Shown here piece by piece: positions 5,992 to 14,898 of a stretch of 37,331 nt of DNA. Numbering within the stretch: position 1 is the first letter of the stretch; each line of letters starts with the position of its first letter. The DNA comes from Myxococcaceae bacterium. Its GTDB lineage: Bacteria > Myxococcota > Myxococcia > Myxococcales > Myxococcaceae. Where the stretch lies: assembly GCA_022842905.1 (NCBI GenBank), contig JALHOS010000022.1:1-37331 (forward strand). Direction: 5' to 3'. The translations under genes and the position numbers were made by a program. A model generated the notes under the pieces. It was not told the DNA's origin. It made no database searches and saw nothing but the letters and a program-made list of their open reading frames with translations.

Positions 5992-8900
5992 TTACCGGCC
6001 GAAGATGTTGTAGAGGCCGCGCATCATCTCGAGCAGGCGAATCGTCTCGCGCAGCTCGGCTTCCCAGCCCTTGAACGTCTTGTTGTCGACTGAGGTGGTC
6101 GCGACGCGGTTGGCGCAGGAGCTGTCGGTGCAGCACTCGAGCCCACCACGGAAGTTCACGACCTGACCGGGCGACGGGCAGGCGTTGCCCATCTTCGCGC
6201 GAATGCTGTTGGCGCGCGCCACGGTGTACGGACCGGCCGGCGGGTTGGTGTCCCCCGTGATCTGCAGCGCCGAGTAGATGTAGCCGCCGCCGTACGGGTC
6301 CGCGAACTGCACCACGTCGAAGCCAGGCTCCGGCGTGACGGCGTCCCCCGACCCGAGCCGGAACACCTTGTTGAAGTTCGCGAACTCCATGTTGTAGTTC
6401 TCGGTGAAGAACGCCATCGACCAGACCTGAGCCTGGAAGCGGAGGCTCCACGACGGCGTCGAGAGCACCTTCTCCATGGCCAGCGGGCTGCCGCTGGAGT
6501 CGACCGGCGTGGGCGCCGGCGGCGGGTAGTTGAAGTCCGAGATGTAGTTCTGCGCCTGGACGAAGATCGGCTTCTCGATCATCGCCGTGCCGTCCGGGAG
6601 CTTGGCCAGCTTCGACGCGTAGTACGTGTCGTTGCGGGTCCAGAACGCGTTGAACAGCGGCGCGAGCTCGCGGTTGAACGTCATGTAGTAGGGGATCGAG
6701 TAGCGCAGCGCGTCGGAGCCGCGGTCGACACCGATGAAGTTCGTGTCGCTCGTCATCAGCGCGAACACCGCGGCGATGCCGTCCCAGAAGTGCCCCGTCT
6801 CGTTGATACGGCTGAAGCTGTCGTAGCCGAACGTGTCGTACACGGAGAACGTCGAGCGGCCCGGGCCACGCGGCACGTAGACGACGTCGGAGTACGCCAC
6901 CCCGCCGTCCTGCGGTGAGCGCAGGCTGGAGATCAACGTCGCCTCTTCCGCCGCCGGACGACGTCGGTTCTGCGCGTCACCCGTGGGCACGTACTCCCAG
7001 ATGCCGTCCGAGCGACGCCCGTGGTAGCCGACGTTCGGCACCGACAGCTGCTCCATCAGCAGGTTGACGGAGTCGACCACGGCCATCGTGAAGTAGTTCT
7101 GCCAGATGGGGTCGCCGAAGCCGTAGTACCTGTCGAGATCTTCCTGGCTGATGCGCGTGCCCAGGAACAGCTGGTACGCCCGGTTCAGGCTGTAGATGTT
7201 GAACAGCCAGTGGTGGTACACGTTGGGCACGTTGGCCAGGTAGCGGCCGAACTTGCTGTTCACGACGCCGATCGGCGAGTAGTTGATTCGGTCGCGGCGG
7301 AAGTTGGCGAAGATGTACGACTGGTTGAAGCGCTCCAGCCACTTCGTCGTCATTTCGTAGACGTCCGCGCCCTGGTCCTGGCGGTTGCACATCATGTTCG
7401 CGCCGACCTCGGAGTCCGAGCAGAAGTTGTACGGCACTTCCACCGGCATGCGACGGTTCAGGCCCTTCTCCGTGAAGATCGGCTCGGCCAGCTTCAGCAC
7501 CACCTTGGCCTTCGTGTACTCGTCTTCTTCGAAGTACCGCGCCGACAGGTTGTAGTCCTTCAGCGCGACGGCCAGCGCGTCGTAGTACTGCTGCATTTCG
7601 CTCCACTTGCGGAACGAGCGGTCCTTCATGCGGGCAATGCCCTGGTCGAGCGCCGCCGCGAAGTTCGGGTTCGGGTCCGCGAAGTGGAAGGGCAGCGTCG
7701 TGTAGTGGAACTTGTCCGTGTAGAACGCAGACACCGGCGTGTAGTGCTCGAGCGTCGCCATGGGCAGCTCGGTGTGAACGCCGCGCACCGTGAACACCTT
7801 GGCCGTGTTGTCGACCGGCACGGTGATGTTCGGGTTCTGGTAGTCGGTGCGGGTGTTGTTGAACACTTCCACCCAGCCCAGCTCCGGGCCACCGGCGTAC
7901 GCGAAGAGGATCGCCGCCTCGTCGTACTTGCCGATGCCCTTGTTCTGCGCGGTGACGCGAGCGCCGTAGTCCATGATCGACGAGTACGTGTACTCGTACA
8001 GGCCTTCGTCGATCTGCTTCTGGCTCTGCCTCGACGCGTCCATCATGTTCTGCGGGGTGACGGGCAGCACGCGCTGACCGCCGACGGTGACGCCGATGGT
8101 CTCCTTGCGCAGATCCCAGTAGCCGTCCTGGTAGTTGAGCGCGTCGGCCGAGGCGATGAAGTTGTGCCGCAGACCGAGCGTGTGGCCGATCTCGTGCTCG
8201 GTCACGCTGCGGTACGCCTCACGCCGGAGCTCGTCGTAGACCTCCGACTTCGCCAGGCGCTTGGCTTCGGCGTCGTTGCAGCTGTTGCGGTTCGAGCAGG
8301 TCGGCGCGCCCTGGGCCTTCAGCTTGGTGAACACCGAGTCGTAGAGCGCCTTCTTGCGCTTGGCGACGCCAATGTAGTCCTCGTCGCTGTACTCGAACTC
8401 GTACAGGCAGCCGACCTTCGCGTCGGAGCGCTGCTTGAACTTCTGCCGCGCCTTCTCGATCGGGTCGTCGCCAAACATGACGTTGAGCGCGACCTGCTTG
8501 TAGAAGTTGCTGTCGCTGTTGAGGCGCGCCAGGAACCCCTGGTGCGTGGTCATGGTCATGACCGCCTTGCGCACTTCGTCCAGGCCCACCAGCTCAGCCT
8601 CGAGCTCCGGATTCTGCTCGATGAGGCGCTTGACGACTTCCTTGCGGTTCTCCTTGGCGATCGGCGGGCGGCCGTTGGCGACCCAGCCGTTGATCAGCGT
8701 CTCGAGGCGGCCACGCGGGCGCGCGAACGAGGACATGGGCTGCTGCGGCGCCGACGTCAGCTGGCTGGACGAGCTGGCCGTCGCCGAGCGGCGCGGGTCC
8801 GTGGGGTTCAGGTTGGCGAAGACGTAGTTCTTCGCGTCGCGGCCGAGGACCAGGTCTTCGATCGTCACGTCGCCGTTGAGGTACTCCATGACCTGCAGCG

Positions 8901-10404
8901 AGCTGCCGGCCCACGTGTCCAGTCCAGGGCCGTAGATGTTGGCCGCGGCGCTGACGACCATGCCGTTCTCGGGGTCCACGAAGGACGGGCCGAGGCCGAG
9001 CAGGCCACCCGAGTTCTGCTCCACGTAGGGGATCATGTTGTACCGAATGTCGCCCATGCGCGCGTAGGTGCCAGGCTTGCCACACTCGGCGGGGTCGCCC
9101 GCCTGTACCGGGTTGCGGCAGACGAAGAACATCTGCGGGACTTCGTTGGTGCCGGCTGGCTTCTCGTACTCGTAACGAACCGGCGCCTCGATGCCGCGGG
9201 GCACCGCGATCGCGCGGCGGTACGCGTGATCCCACGAAGACTCGACGGTCTGGAACGGATCGCGGCCGGCCTTCTTCGCCTCGCGCATGGAGGTGATGGG
9301 CATGATCCACGACGGGGTCTGCGCGTCGAGGTAATACACGATCGGCTTGAGCGGCCGGTTCTCGACAGGCATCGACTTGAGCGTGGGCTCACCGAGCGCG
9401 TTGAGCACCGTGTTACCCTGGGCGTCCTTCACGATGTCCTTGGCCTTGCCCCAGATGTTGTGGCGCATGGCGAAGAGCTGCCGGCCGGACTCGGTGTAGT
9501 AGTAGTCCTTGGTGTAGCTGTACGCCTCGGCCCGGAAGTAGCCGAACTTGACCATGGCCTTCTCGGAGTAGGTCAGCGGCTCGTAGTCACGCATCACCTC
9601 GTCGTCGACGCGCAGCACCGACGTCCGGACCTTCACGTCCACGCTCTCGCAGTCGAACTGCGAATTGAAGAAGCAGTACGGCAGGTTGCCGTAGCCCGGG
9701 TAGTAGATGGAGGGTGGATCGGCGATCTTCTGCACGGTGAAGTCGAAGTAGCGAAGCCCCTTGTCGTCACGCTCGAAGACCATGGCCTGATCCATGGCGC
9801 GCTGGTCCTGGTCCGTCACGAAGTGCGTCTTCGTGTTCGGGCCAATGCACTGGTACTCCCAGGTCAGCGCGCTCACGTTGCAGCCAGACGCGTTCTGAAC
9901 GGCGCCCTGGTGCCAGTTGACGCGCATGAACTCACGCTCGTACCAGGGCCGGTCCATCGAATCCTCGACCAGGACGTTCATCTGCTCGCCCGTGGCGGGG
10001 TTGTAAAGCCGCTGCCGATCGAAGTGGCTCACGATCGGGTACGCAATGACAACGTTCCCCTTGTACTGCTTGCCGTCGATGCGCAGCACCTTGCCAATGC
10101 GTGACTTTGCGCGGTCGACACTCGGGTCCGCCCCCGGGTTGATCTCGTACGCGCGGTACGCGACGAGCAGATTCTCCTGAACCTCCCAGACGATCTTGTC
10201 TTCGATGCCCCAGAACCCAGGCGTCGCGACCGTCGGCGTCTTCGGCGCGTCGACGATCGTCTCCCTGATGTACCACTGGCCCTTCAGCAGGTCCGACTTC
10301 TTCATGTAGTTCGGCTGCGTCCGGTCGATCAGCTCAGGCTGGCCACAACCCGCGACGGCCAGCATCGCGGCAGCGGCCAAGACCCATTGGTTCAAGTGCT
10401 TCAT
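5992..10404 (-). CDS. Met-zincin family metalloprotease lipoprotein (second of two paralogs)
   Basis: A predicted secreted lipoprotein of 1470 residues. The N-terminus (MKHLNQW, a hydrophobic run, then AVAGCGQ) is a lipoprotein signal with the acylated Cys at about residue 20. After the leader comes a region shared with the upstream paralog (QPNYMKKSDLLKGQWYIRET). The catalytic motif HEIGHTLGLRHNF starts at H737 and gives the zinc ligands of an HExxHxxGxxH metzincin. The Met-turn is SSIMDYG near residue 808. This is the DUF4953 (PF16313) 'zinc-dependent metalloprotease' pattern. A Cys pair lies in FCSDSEVGANMMCNRQDQG, and two further Cys are near the C-terminus. ATG 10404 is chosen because GGAG lies 8 bases upstream and the signal peptide starts there; an ATG at 10440 would add 12 residues. 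It is last in an operon and followed by a hairpin. The substrate is unknown. Confidence 0.85.
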   Translation of the reverse strand: MKHLNQWVLAAAAMLAVAGCGQPELIDRTQPNYMKKSDLLKGQWYIRETIVDAPKTPTVATPGFWGIEDKIVWEVQENLLVAYRAYEINPGADPSVDRAKSRIGKVLRIDGKQYKGNVVIAYPIVSHFDRQRLYNPATGEQMNVLVEDSMDRPWYEREFMRVNWHQGAVQNASGCNVSALTWEYQCIGPNTKTHFVTDQDQRAMDQAMVFERDDKGLRYFDFTVQKIADPPSIYYPGYGNLPYCFFNSQFDCESVDVKVRTSVLRVDDEVMRDYEPLTYSEKAMVKFGYFRAEAYSYTKDYYYTESGRQLFAMRHNIWGKAKDIVKDAQGNTVLNALGEPTLKSMPVENRPLKPIVYYLDAQTPSWIMPITSMREAKKAGRDPFQTVESSWDHAYRRAIAVPRGIEAPVRYEYEKPAGTNEVPQMFFVCRNPVQAGDPAECGKPGTYARMGDIRYNMIPYVEQNSGGLLGLGPSFVDPENGMVVSAAANIYGPGLDTWAGSSLQVMEYLNGDVTIEDLVLGRDAKNYVFANLNPTDPRRSATASSSSQLTSAPQQPMSSFARPRGRLETLINGWVANGRPPIAKENRKEVVKRLIEQNPELEAELVGLDEVRKAVMTMTTHQGFLARLNSDSNFYKQVALNVMFGDDPIEKARQKFKQRSDAKVGCLYEFEYSDEDYIGVAKRKKALYDSVFTKLKAQGAPTCSNRNSCNDAEAKRLAKSEVYDELRREAYRSVTEHEIGHTLGLRHNFIASADALNYQDGYWDLRKETIGVTVGGQRVLPVTPQNMMDASRQSQKQIDEGLYEYTYSSIMDYGARVTAQNKGIGKYDEAAILFAYAGGPELGWVEVFNNTRTDYQNPNITVPVDNTAKVFTVRGVHTELPMATLEHYTPVSAFYTDKFHYTTLPFHFADPNPNFAAALDQGIARMKDRSFRKWSEMQQYYDALAVALKDYNLSARYFEEDEYTKAKVVLKLAEPIFTEKGLNRRMPVEVPYNFCSDSEVGANMMCNRQDQGADVYEMTTKWLERFNQSYIFANFRRDRINYSPIGVVNSKFGRYLANVPNVYHHWLFNIYSLNRAYQLFLGTRISQEDLDRYYGFGDPIWQNYFTMAVVDSVNLLMEQLSVPNVGYHGRRSDGIWEYVPTGDAQNRRRPAAEEATLISSLRSPQDGGVAYSDVVYVPRGPGRSTFSVYDTFGYDSFSRINETGHFWDGIAAVFALMTSDTNFIGVDRGSDALRYSIPYYMTFNRELAPLFNAFWTRNDTYYASKLAKLPDGTAMIEKPIFVQAQNYISDFNYPPPAPTPVDSSGSPLAMEKVLSTPSWSLRFQAQVWSMAFFTENYNMEFANFNKVFRLGSGDAVTPEPGFDVVQFADPYGGGYIYSALQITGDTNPPAGPYTVARANSIRAKMGNACPSPGQVVNFRGGLECCTDSSCANRVATTSVDNKTFKGWEAELRETIRLLEMMRGLYNIFGR

Positions 10405-10442
10405 GGTGGTGGCTCCGTTCATTTCGCGAAGGGTCGTCATGG

Positions 10443-13400
10443 TCAGAACGCCGACCCGAAGGCCATGTAGAAGTTACGCATCAGGTCCAGGTCGCGCACC
10501 GAGTCTTGGTACAGCTCGGTCCACATGCGGCGCCGCGTCTCGACGACGTTCGCGTTGGTCGCGTCGACGTCGCGCATGCAGCGGTACCCTTCCTGCTCGA
10601 GGTACCGAGGCAGCGGGCAGGTCGCCGGGTTGCGCACCATGGTCAGGTACGACTGGCCAATGGTGAGCATGCGCACCGCCGGAGTCGAGTCCACCGGGGC
10701 TCCGTCACGCTCGATCGCCACGTAGCGCGACCCGTTGACGATGTCTGGCATTTCCACGGCGTGGTAGCCGGGCGCCACGTTGAAGCCCTCCGACGAGCCC
10801 AGCTTGAAGATCTGATTGCTCTTCGAGTAGTCCAAGTCGTAGTTCACGCGGAACAGAGCCATGCCCAGCCACAGCGCGTAGATGCGGGCCGTCCAGGTGA
10901 TGGAGATGTTCACCGGCGCCAGGTTCTGCGACGTGCGGATGCAGTCCGGGCCGCCGGGGCACTGCGTGGGCGGCGCCTTCGGGTAGTCGAAGTTGGCGTA
11001 CAGGTCCGACCCGGAGATGAACCGCCGCTGCGCCAGCACCGGCCGCGACGTGATCGCCCCCGTGTTGTCCGTGGCCTTGTAGAGCTGCGGGCGAACCTTG
11101 TCTTCGTCGTCAGACCAGAGCGAGCCGAAGTTGGCTTGGAACTCGGGGCGGAACACCTGGTAGTAGGAAATGTTGTACCGGTTCCAGTCGGCGTCCTGGT
11201 CCGTGCCCTGAATGTCGATGCCGGGGATGACGGCCGCGAACATGGCGCCGAGCTGGTCGTTGTAGTGGCCGGCCTCCGACATGCGGCTGAAGAAGCCGTA
11301 GCCAGACTTGAAGTCGTAGCGGCTGTACATGCGCCGACCCATGCCGCGCGGCACCATCATGAACGCGCGTGCGCCACGGTTCTCGGTGAAGAACTCCTCG
11401 AGGCGCCGACGGCCCTGCTCGGTCAACTCGTCGAAGTCCTCACCGTCGGCGATCTGATCCCACTGCGGCCCGGTGGTGATGTTGCGCAGGTAGAACAGGC
11501 CGAACTCCGGCACCGCCATGACGTTGAGCTGGTTGTTGACGCCGTCCAGCACCGCCATGGTCCAGTAGTCCTGGATCAGCGGGTCGATCTTGAAGTTGTT
11601 CGAGATCTCCTGCGAGCGCTCCGCCTGCTTGTACTGGCGGAAGACCCAGTGCTTGTAGACGTTGGCCACCGTGTAGAACGAGCTGAACGTGCTGTTCACC
11701 GCCGTGTTGCCGCTGAACCAGGCGCGGTCCCGACGGAAGTGCGTGTCGTAGTAGTACGCCCAGTAGTCCTCGAGCTCCGTGCGGACCTTCTCGTAGTAGT
11801 CGGGGCCGCGGTCGAAGCGGTAGCACGACAGCACCGGGCCGTCGGCCGACTCGTCAGAGCAGAACATATACGGCACGCGCATGAGCTTGCCCTGCGTCAC
11901 CGCAGCCAGCCGCGCCGGGTCGTCGGGCAGCGTGGGGTCCGCTTCGAGCGCGTCGCGAATCTGCTGCTCCTGCGCCCGGACTTCGGTCCACTTCGCCAGG
12001 CGACGGTTCGAATCCTTCAGCCGCTCCACGCCGCTGTTGATGACCGCGGTGATGTCGCTGCCTTCGCCGAAGTGCAGGGGCACCGTCGTGTAGTGGAAGC
12101 GCTCGGTGTAGTTGTAGATGAGCGGGGTCGTCGCCGTGGCGTTCACCATGGGCAGGTCGACCGCGGCGCCGGTGATCGTCATCTGACGGCCGTCCGTGCC
12201 GTTGAACCGCTCGGTCGTGGCGCGCGCGTTGCGGAACACTTCGACATAGCCCGGGTTCGTGTCACCCGAGTACGCGAAGACGATCGCCGCTTCGTCGTAC
12301 TTGCCCAGGCCGGTCCAATCGCCGTTGCGCTTGCCGTGGTAGTCCATGATCGACGACGACTCGTAGTCGTGCATCTTGCCCAGGCGCTGACCTTCGGTGC
12401 CCTCGGCGGCGATCTTCAGGTCCGCCGGCGTGCGCGGGATCTTCCGTTCGTTGTTCTGCACCACGGTGATGGTGCTCTTCTTCAGCTGCCAGTACTCGTC
12501 GTCGTAGTTCACGGCGTCGAACGAGCCCGCGAAGTTGTGCCGCAGGTTCACCGTGTGACCGACCTCGTGGATCGTCGTGGCCAGCCACATCTGCTGGCGG
12601 AACTTGCGCGCGACGCGGTCGTAGATCGGCTGCTTCCAGCGCATGCACTCCTGGCGGTCCGTCGCGGGGATCTGCAGGCCCGCGTCGCTGATGGCGATCG
12701 TGCCGGCGTCGGTCAGCACGTACTCCGGCAGGTCGGTGATCTTCCGCTGGCACTTCGCCGGCGCACCCGCCTTGACCAGCTCCTCGTTGATGAAGTTCAC
12801 CTGCTCGTTCGCCAGACCAATCATGGTGCGGTCGGTGAACTCAGACATCATCACGCAGTGCTTGGACAGCTCGCTCAGGCGGAACTTCTGGTAGGCGGCG
12901 TTCTTGGTGAAGTCCGTCAGCACGGACCGCGACGCCTGCCGGCGGAACGTGGGGTCCGCCTCGGCGCGCGCACGCACGCCCGCGGGCAGCAGGTTCACCA
13001 GGTCGTGCTGCACTTCCGGGTTGTCGAGGATCTGCGCTTCGAGGTCCGGGAACTTCGCCAGGTGGTCCGCCGCCGCCTTGAGGTGGTTGCGGTTGCTGGC
13101 CGTGCTCGCGCTCGGCGAGAACGCCTTGGTCTGCACGAACTGCTGCATCAGCCCCTGCATGCGGGCCGTCGGCCGGTCCCAGGCGCCGACCGTCTCTTCC
13201 GGCACCTGCGGAACGCCCTGCAGCGACGACGTCAGCTCGCTCTCCTTGCGGGCCAGCGCGACGTTGTAGATGGGGTTGTTGGCGATGAAGGTCCGCATGT
13301 CGTCGCCGCTGATGTAGTTGGGGATCGTCTTGTCGCCGTTGAGCAGCATGACGTGGTCCACCAGCTGGCGGCCGATCATGTCGACGCCCCAGGTGTACGT

Positions 13401-14831
13401 GTTGGAGTTACCGGAGATGAGCATGCCGGTCTCCGGGTCCGCGGACGACGGGCCGTAGCCCAGCAGGCCGTTGGCCGTCGGCTCGGCGATGGTGTTGATG
13501 AAGCTGTAGCGCAGGTCGCCGAACTTCGGCGAGAAGCCAGGCGCGCCGCAGGCCGCGGGGTCACCCTGCTTCACCGGGTTGTTGCAGACGATGAACATGG
13601 AATCGACCTGGCGCCAATCCTTGTCACCACCCTGCGCCGCGGCGATCGCGCGACGGAACGCCTTGTCGTAGTTCGGCTGCAGCGTCTCCATGGTCGGTTC
13701 CCAGAACTCCTGGTAGCGGTCTTCGCCGCCCATGCGATCGGGGCGCGTGAAGTAGTACACGATCGGCTTGGGCTTACGCGCCGACATGGCGATCGGCTGC
13801 GCGTAGTTCGGCTCGCCCGCGGTGTCCTTCTGGTAGTACTCCTCCCAGACGCGGAAGCGGTTGGCGAGGAGGATGCGGGCCGACTCCAGCGGACCAAAGC
13901 GGCGGTCGTAGTTCAGACGCTCCACGCGGAAGTACCCGAACATGGACATCAGGTCGTTGCCGTAGAGCAGCGGCTCGTAGTCCCGCGTGTACTTCTCGTC
14001 GATCTTCGAGATCGAAATACGCATCTTGATCTGCGACGAGGCACAGTCGACGCCGTAGGTCAGCAGGCACAGCGGGACGTTGCCGAAGCCCTCCCAGTAG
14101 TACACGTCGGGGTTCGCCATGTACCGACCAGTCACGTCGAAGTACTTCAGCTTGCCCTTGTCGTCGTACTCGAAGGTCGGCCAGTCGTAGCTGTCTTCGC
14201 CCTTCTCGTTCGGCTGAATCCAGTTCGACGCCGACGAGCCTCCGCTCGGGTTCTGCACCGTGCCCCAGTTCAGGCCCGACGCCTTGTTCAGCTCGTTCAT
14301 GGACCAGTTCACGCGAATGTATTCGCGCTGGTTCCACGGGCGGTCAGACATGTTCTCGCTGACCACGTTGCTCTGCTCACCCGTGGCAGGGTTGTACTCG
14401 CGCTGAATGTCGAAGTGCGCGGTGATGGGGAAGGCCACGACCGGCGAGCCGAAGTACTTCTGGCCGCCCACGCAGCTGCCCTTCGCGTCGCAGTACGTCG
14501 CCGTCGTGCCCGACACCTTCGACGTGGAGTCGACGTTCGACTCGGCGCCCGGCGTAAACGAATACGCGCGGTACCCGACCAACATGCCCTGCTGGATTTC
14601 CCACACCAGCTTCTCCATGTTGCCCGTCTGGCCCGGGAACGTGAACATGGTGTTGTGCGGCGTGTGCGTGACGGTGTTCCGGAAGTACCACTGGCCGTCG
14701 AGCAGGTCCGACTTGCGCACCACGTTCGGCTGAACGCGGTTGACGTCACCGACGCTCTGCGCGCAGCCAGCCGCCAAGACGACCGCGGCGAGCGCGCCCA
14801 GCAGGCGGCTGTTGGTTTGGGGGTGGTGCAT
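10443..14831 (-). CDS. Met-zincin family metalloprotease lipoprotein (first of two paralogs)
   Basis: A predicted secreted lipoprotein of 1462 residues, paralogous to its downstream neighbour. The leader MHHPQTNSRLLGALAAVVL ends in LAAGC, so the acylated Cys is about residue 23. The shared N-terminal block reads QPNVVRKSDLLDGQWYFRNT. The zinc site is HEVGHTVNLRHNF from H755, where N replaces the G seen at the same place in the paralog, and the Met-turn is SSIMDYH. The later Cys-containing block is FCSDESADGPVLSCYRFDRG. The two proteins are similar in layout but diverged. GGAGG stands four bases before ATG 14831, which settles the start. The gene follows the beta-barrel gene by 67 bases and precedes the second paralog by 38 bases, consistent with one transcript. 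It probably acts at the outer membrane or cell surface; whether it degrades protein, and which, cannot be told. Confidence 0.85.
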   Translation of the reverse strand: MHHPQTNSRLLGALAAVVLAAGCAQSVGDVNRVQPNVVRKSDLLDGQWYFRNTVTHTPHNTMFTFPGQTGNMEKLVWEIQQGMLVGYRAYSFTPGAESNVDSTSKVSGTTATYCDAKGSCVGGQKYFGSPVVAFPITAHFDIQREYNPATGEQSNVVSENMSDRPWNQREYIRVNWSMNELNKASGLNWGTVQNPSGGSSASNWIQPNEKGEDSYDWPTFEYDDKGKLKYFDVTGRYMANPDVYYWEGFGNVPLCLLTYGVDCASSQIKMRISISKIDEKYTRDYEPLLYGNDLMSMFGYFRVERLNYDRRFGPLESARILLANRFRVWEEYYQKDTAGEPNYAQPIAMSARKPKPIVYYFTRPDRMGGEDRYQEFWEPTMETLQPNYDKAFRRAIAAAQGGDKDWRQVDSMFIVCNNPVKQGDPAACGAPGFSPKFGDLRYSFINTIAEPTANGLLGYGPSSADPETGMLISGNSNTYTWGVDMIGRQLVDHVMLLNGDKTIPNYISGDDMRTFIANNPIYNVALARKESELTSSLQGVPQVPEETVGAWDRPTARMQGLMQQFVQTKAFSPSASTASNRNHLKAAADHLAKFPDLEAQILDNPEVQHDLVNLLPAGVRARAEADPTFRRQASRSVLTDFTKNAAYQKFRLSELSKHCVMMSEFTDRTMIGLANEQVNFINEELVKAGAPAKCQRKITDLPEYVLTDAGTIAISDAGLQIPATDRQECMRWKQPIYDRVARKFRQQMWLATTIHEVGHTVNLRHNFAGSFDAVNYDDEYWQLKKSTITVVQNNERKIPRTPADLKIAAEGTEGQRLGKMHDYESSSIMDYHGKRNGDWTGLGKYDEAAIVFAYSGDTNPGYVEVFRNARATTERFNGTDGRQMTITGAAVDLPMVNATATTPLIYNYTERFHYTTVPLHFGEGSDITAVINSGVERLKDSNRRLAKWTEVRAQEQQIRDALEADPTLPDDPARLAAVTQGKLMRVPYMFCSDESADGPVLSCYRFDRGPDYYEKVRTELEDYWAYYYDTHFRRDRAWFSGNTAVNSTFSSFYTVANVYKHWVFRQYKQAERSQEISNNFKIDPLIQDYWTMAVLDGVNNQLNVMAVPEFGLFYLRNITTGPQWDQIADGEDFDELTEQGRRRLEEFFTENRGARAFMMVPRGMGRRMYSRYDFKSGYGFFSRMSEAGHYNDQLGAMFAAVIPGIDIQGTDQDADWNRYNISYYQVFRPEFQANFGSLWSDDEDKVRPQLYKATDNTGAITSRPVLAQRRFISGSDLYANFDYPKAPPTQCPGGPDCIRTSQNLAPVNISITWTARIYALWLGMALFRVNYDLDYSKSNQIFKLGSSEGFNVAPGYHAVEMPDIVNGSRYVAIERDGAPVDSTPAVRMLTIGQSYLTMVRNPATCPLPRYLEQEGYRCMRDVDATNANVVETRRRMWTELYQDSVRDLDLMRNFYMAFGSAF

Positions 14832-14898
14832 GATGCCTCCGGAAGGGAACTGCGATGAAGCGGTGTGAAGAGTTGTCGTCACGCGTCTGTCCTCGAAA

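Noticed and set aside
5003-6451. Long 482-codon version of the SprT-like protein
   Set aside because: The first 190 or so codons lie antisense to the Met-zincin gene, cross its terminator-like hairpin and are not protein-like. GTG 5887 is a better start.
7021-14858. Two very long plus-strand open frames (1027 and 1450 codons) opposite the Met-zincin genes
   Set aside because: They mirror the codon bias of the minus-strand genes. Their translations are rich in Val, Arg, His and Leu with no domain, and the minus strand has signal peptides, ribosome binding sites and zinc motifs. Long antisense frames are expected in GC-rich DNA.
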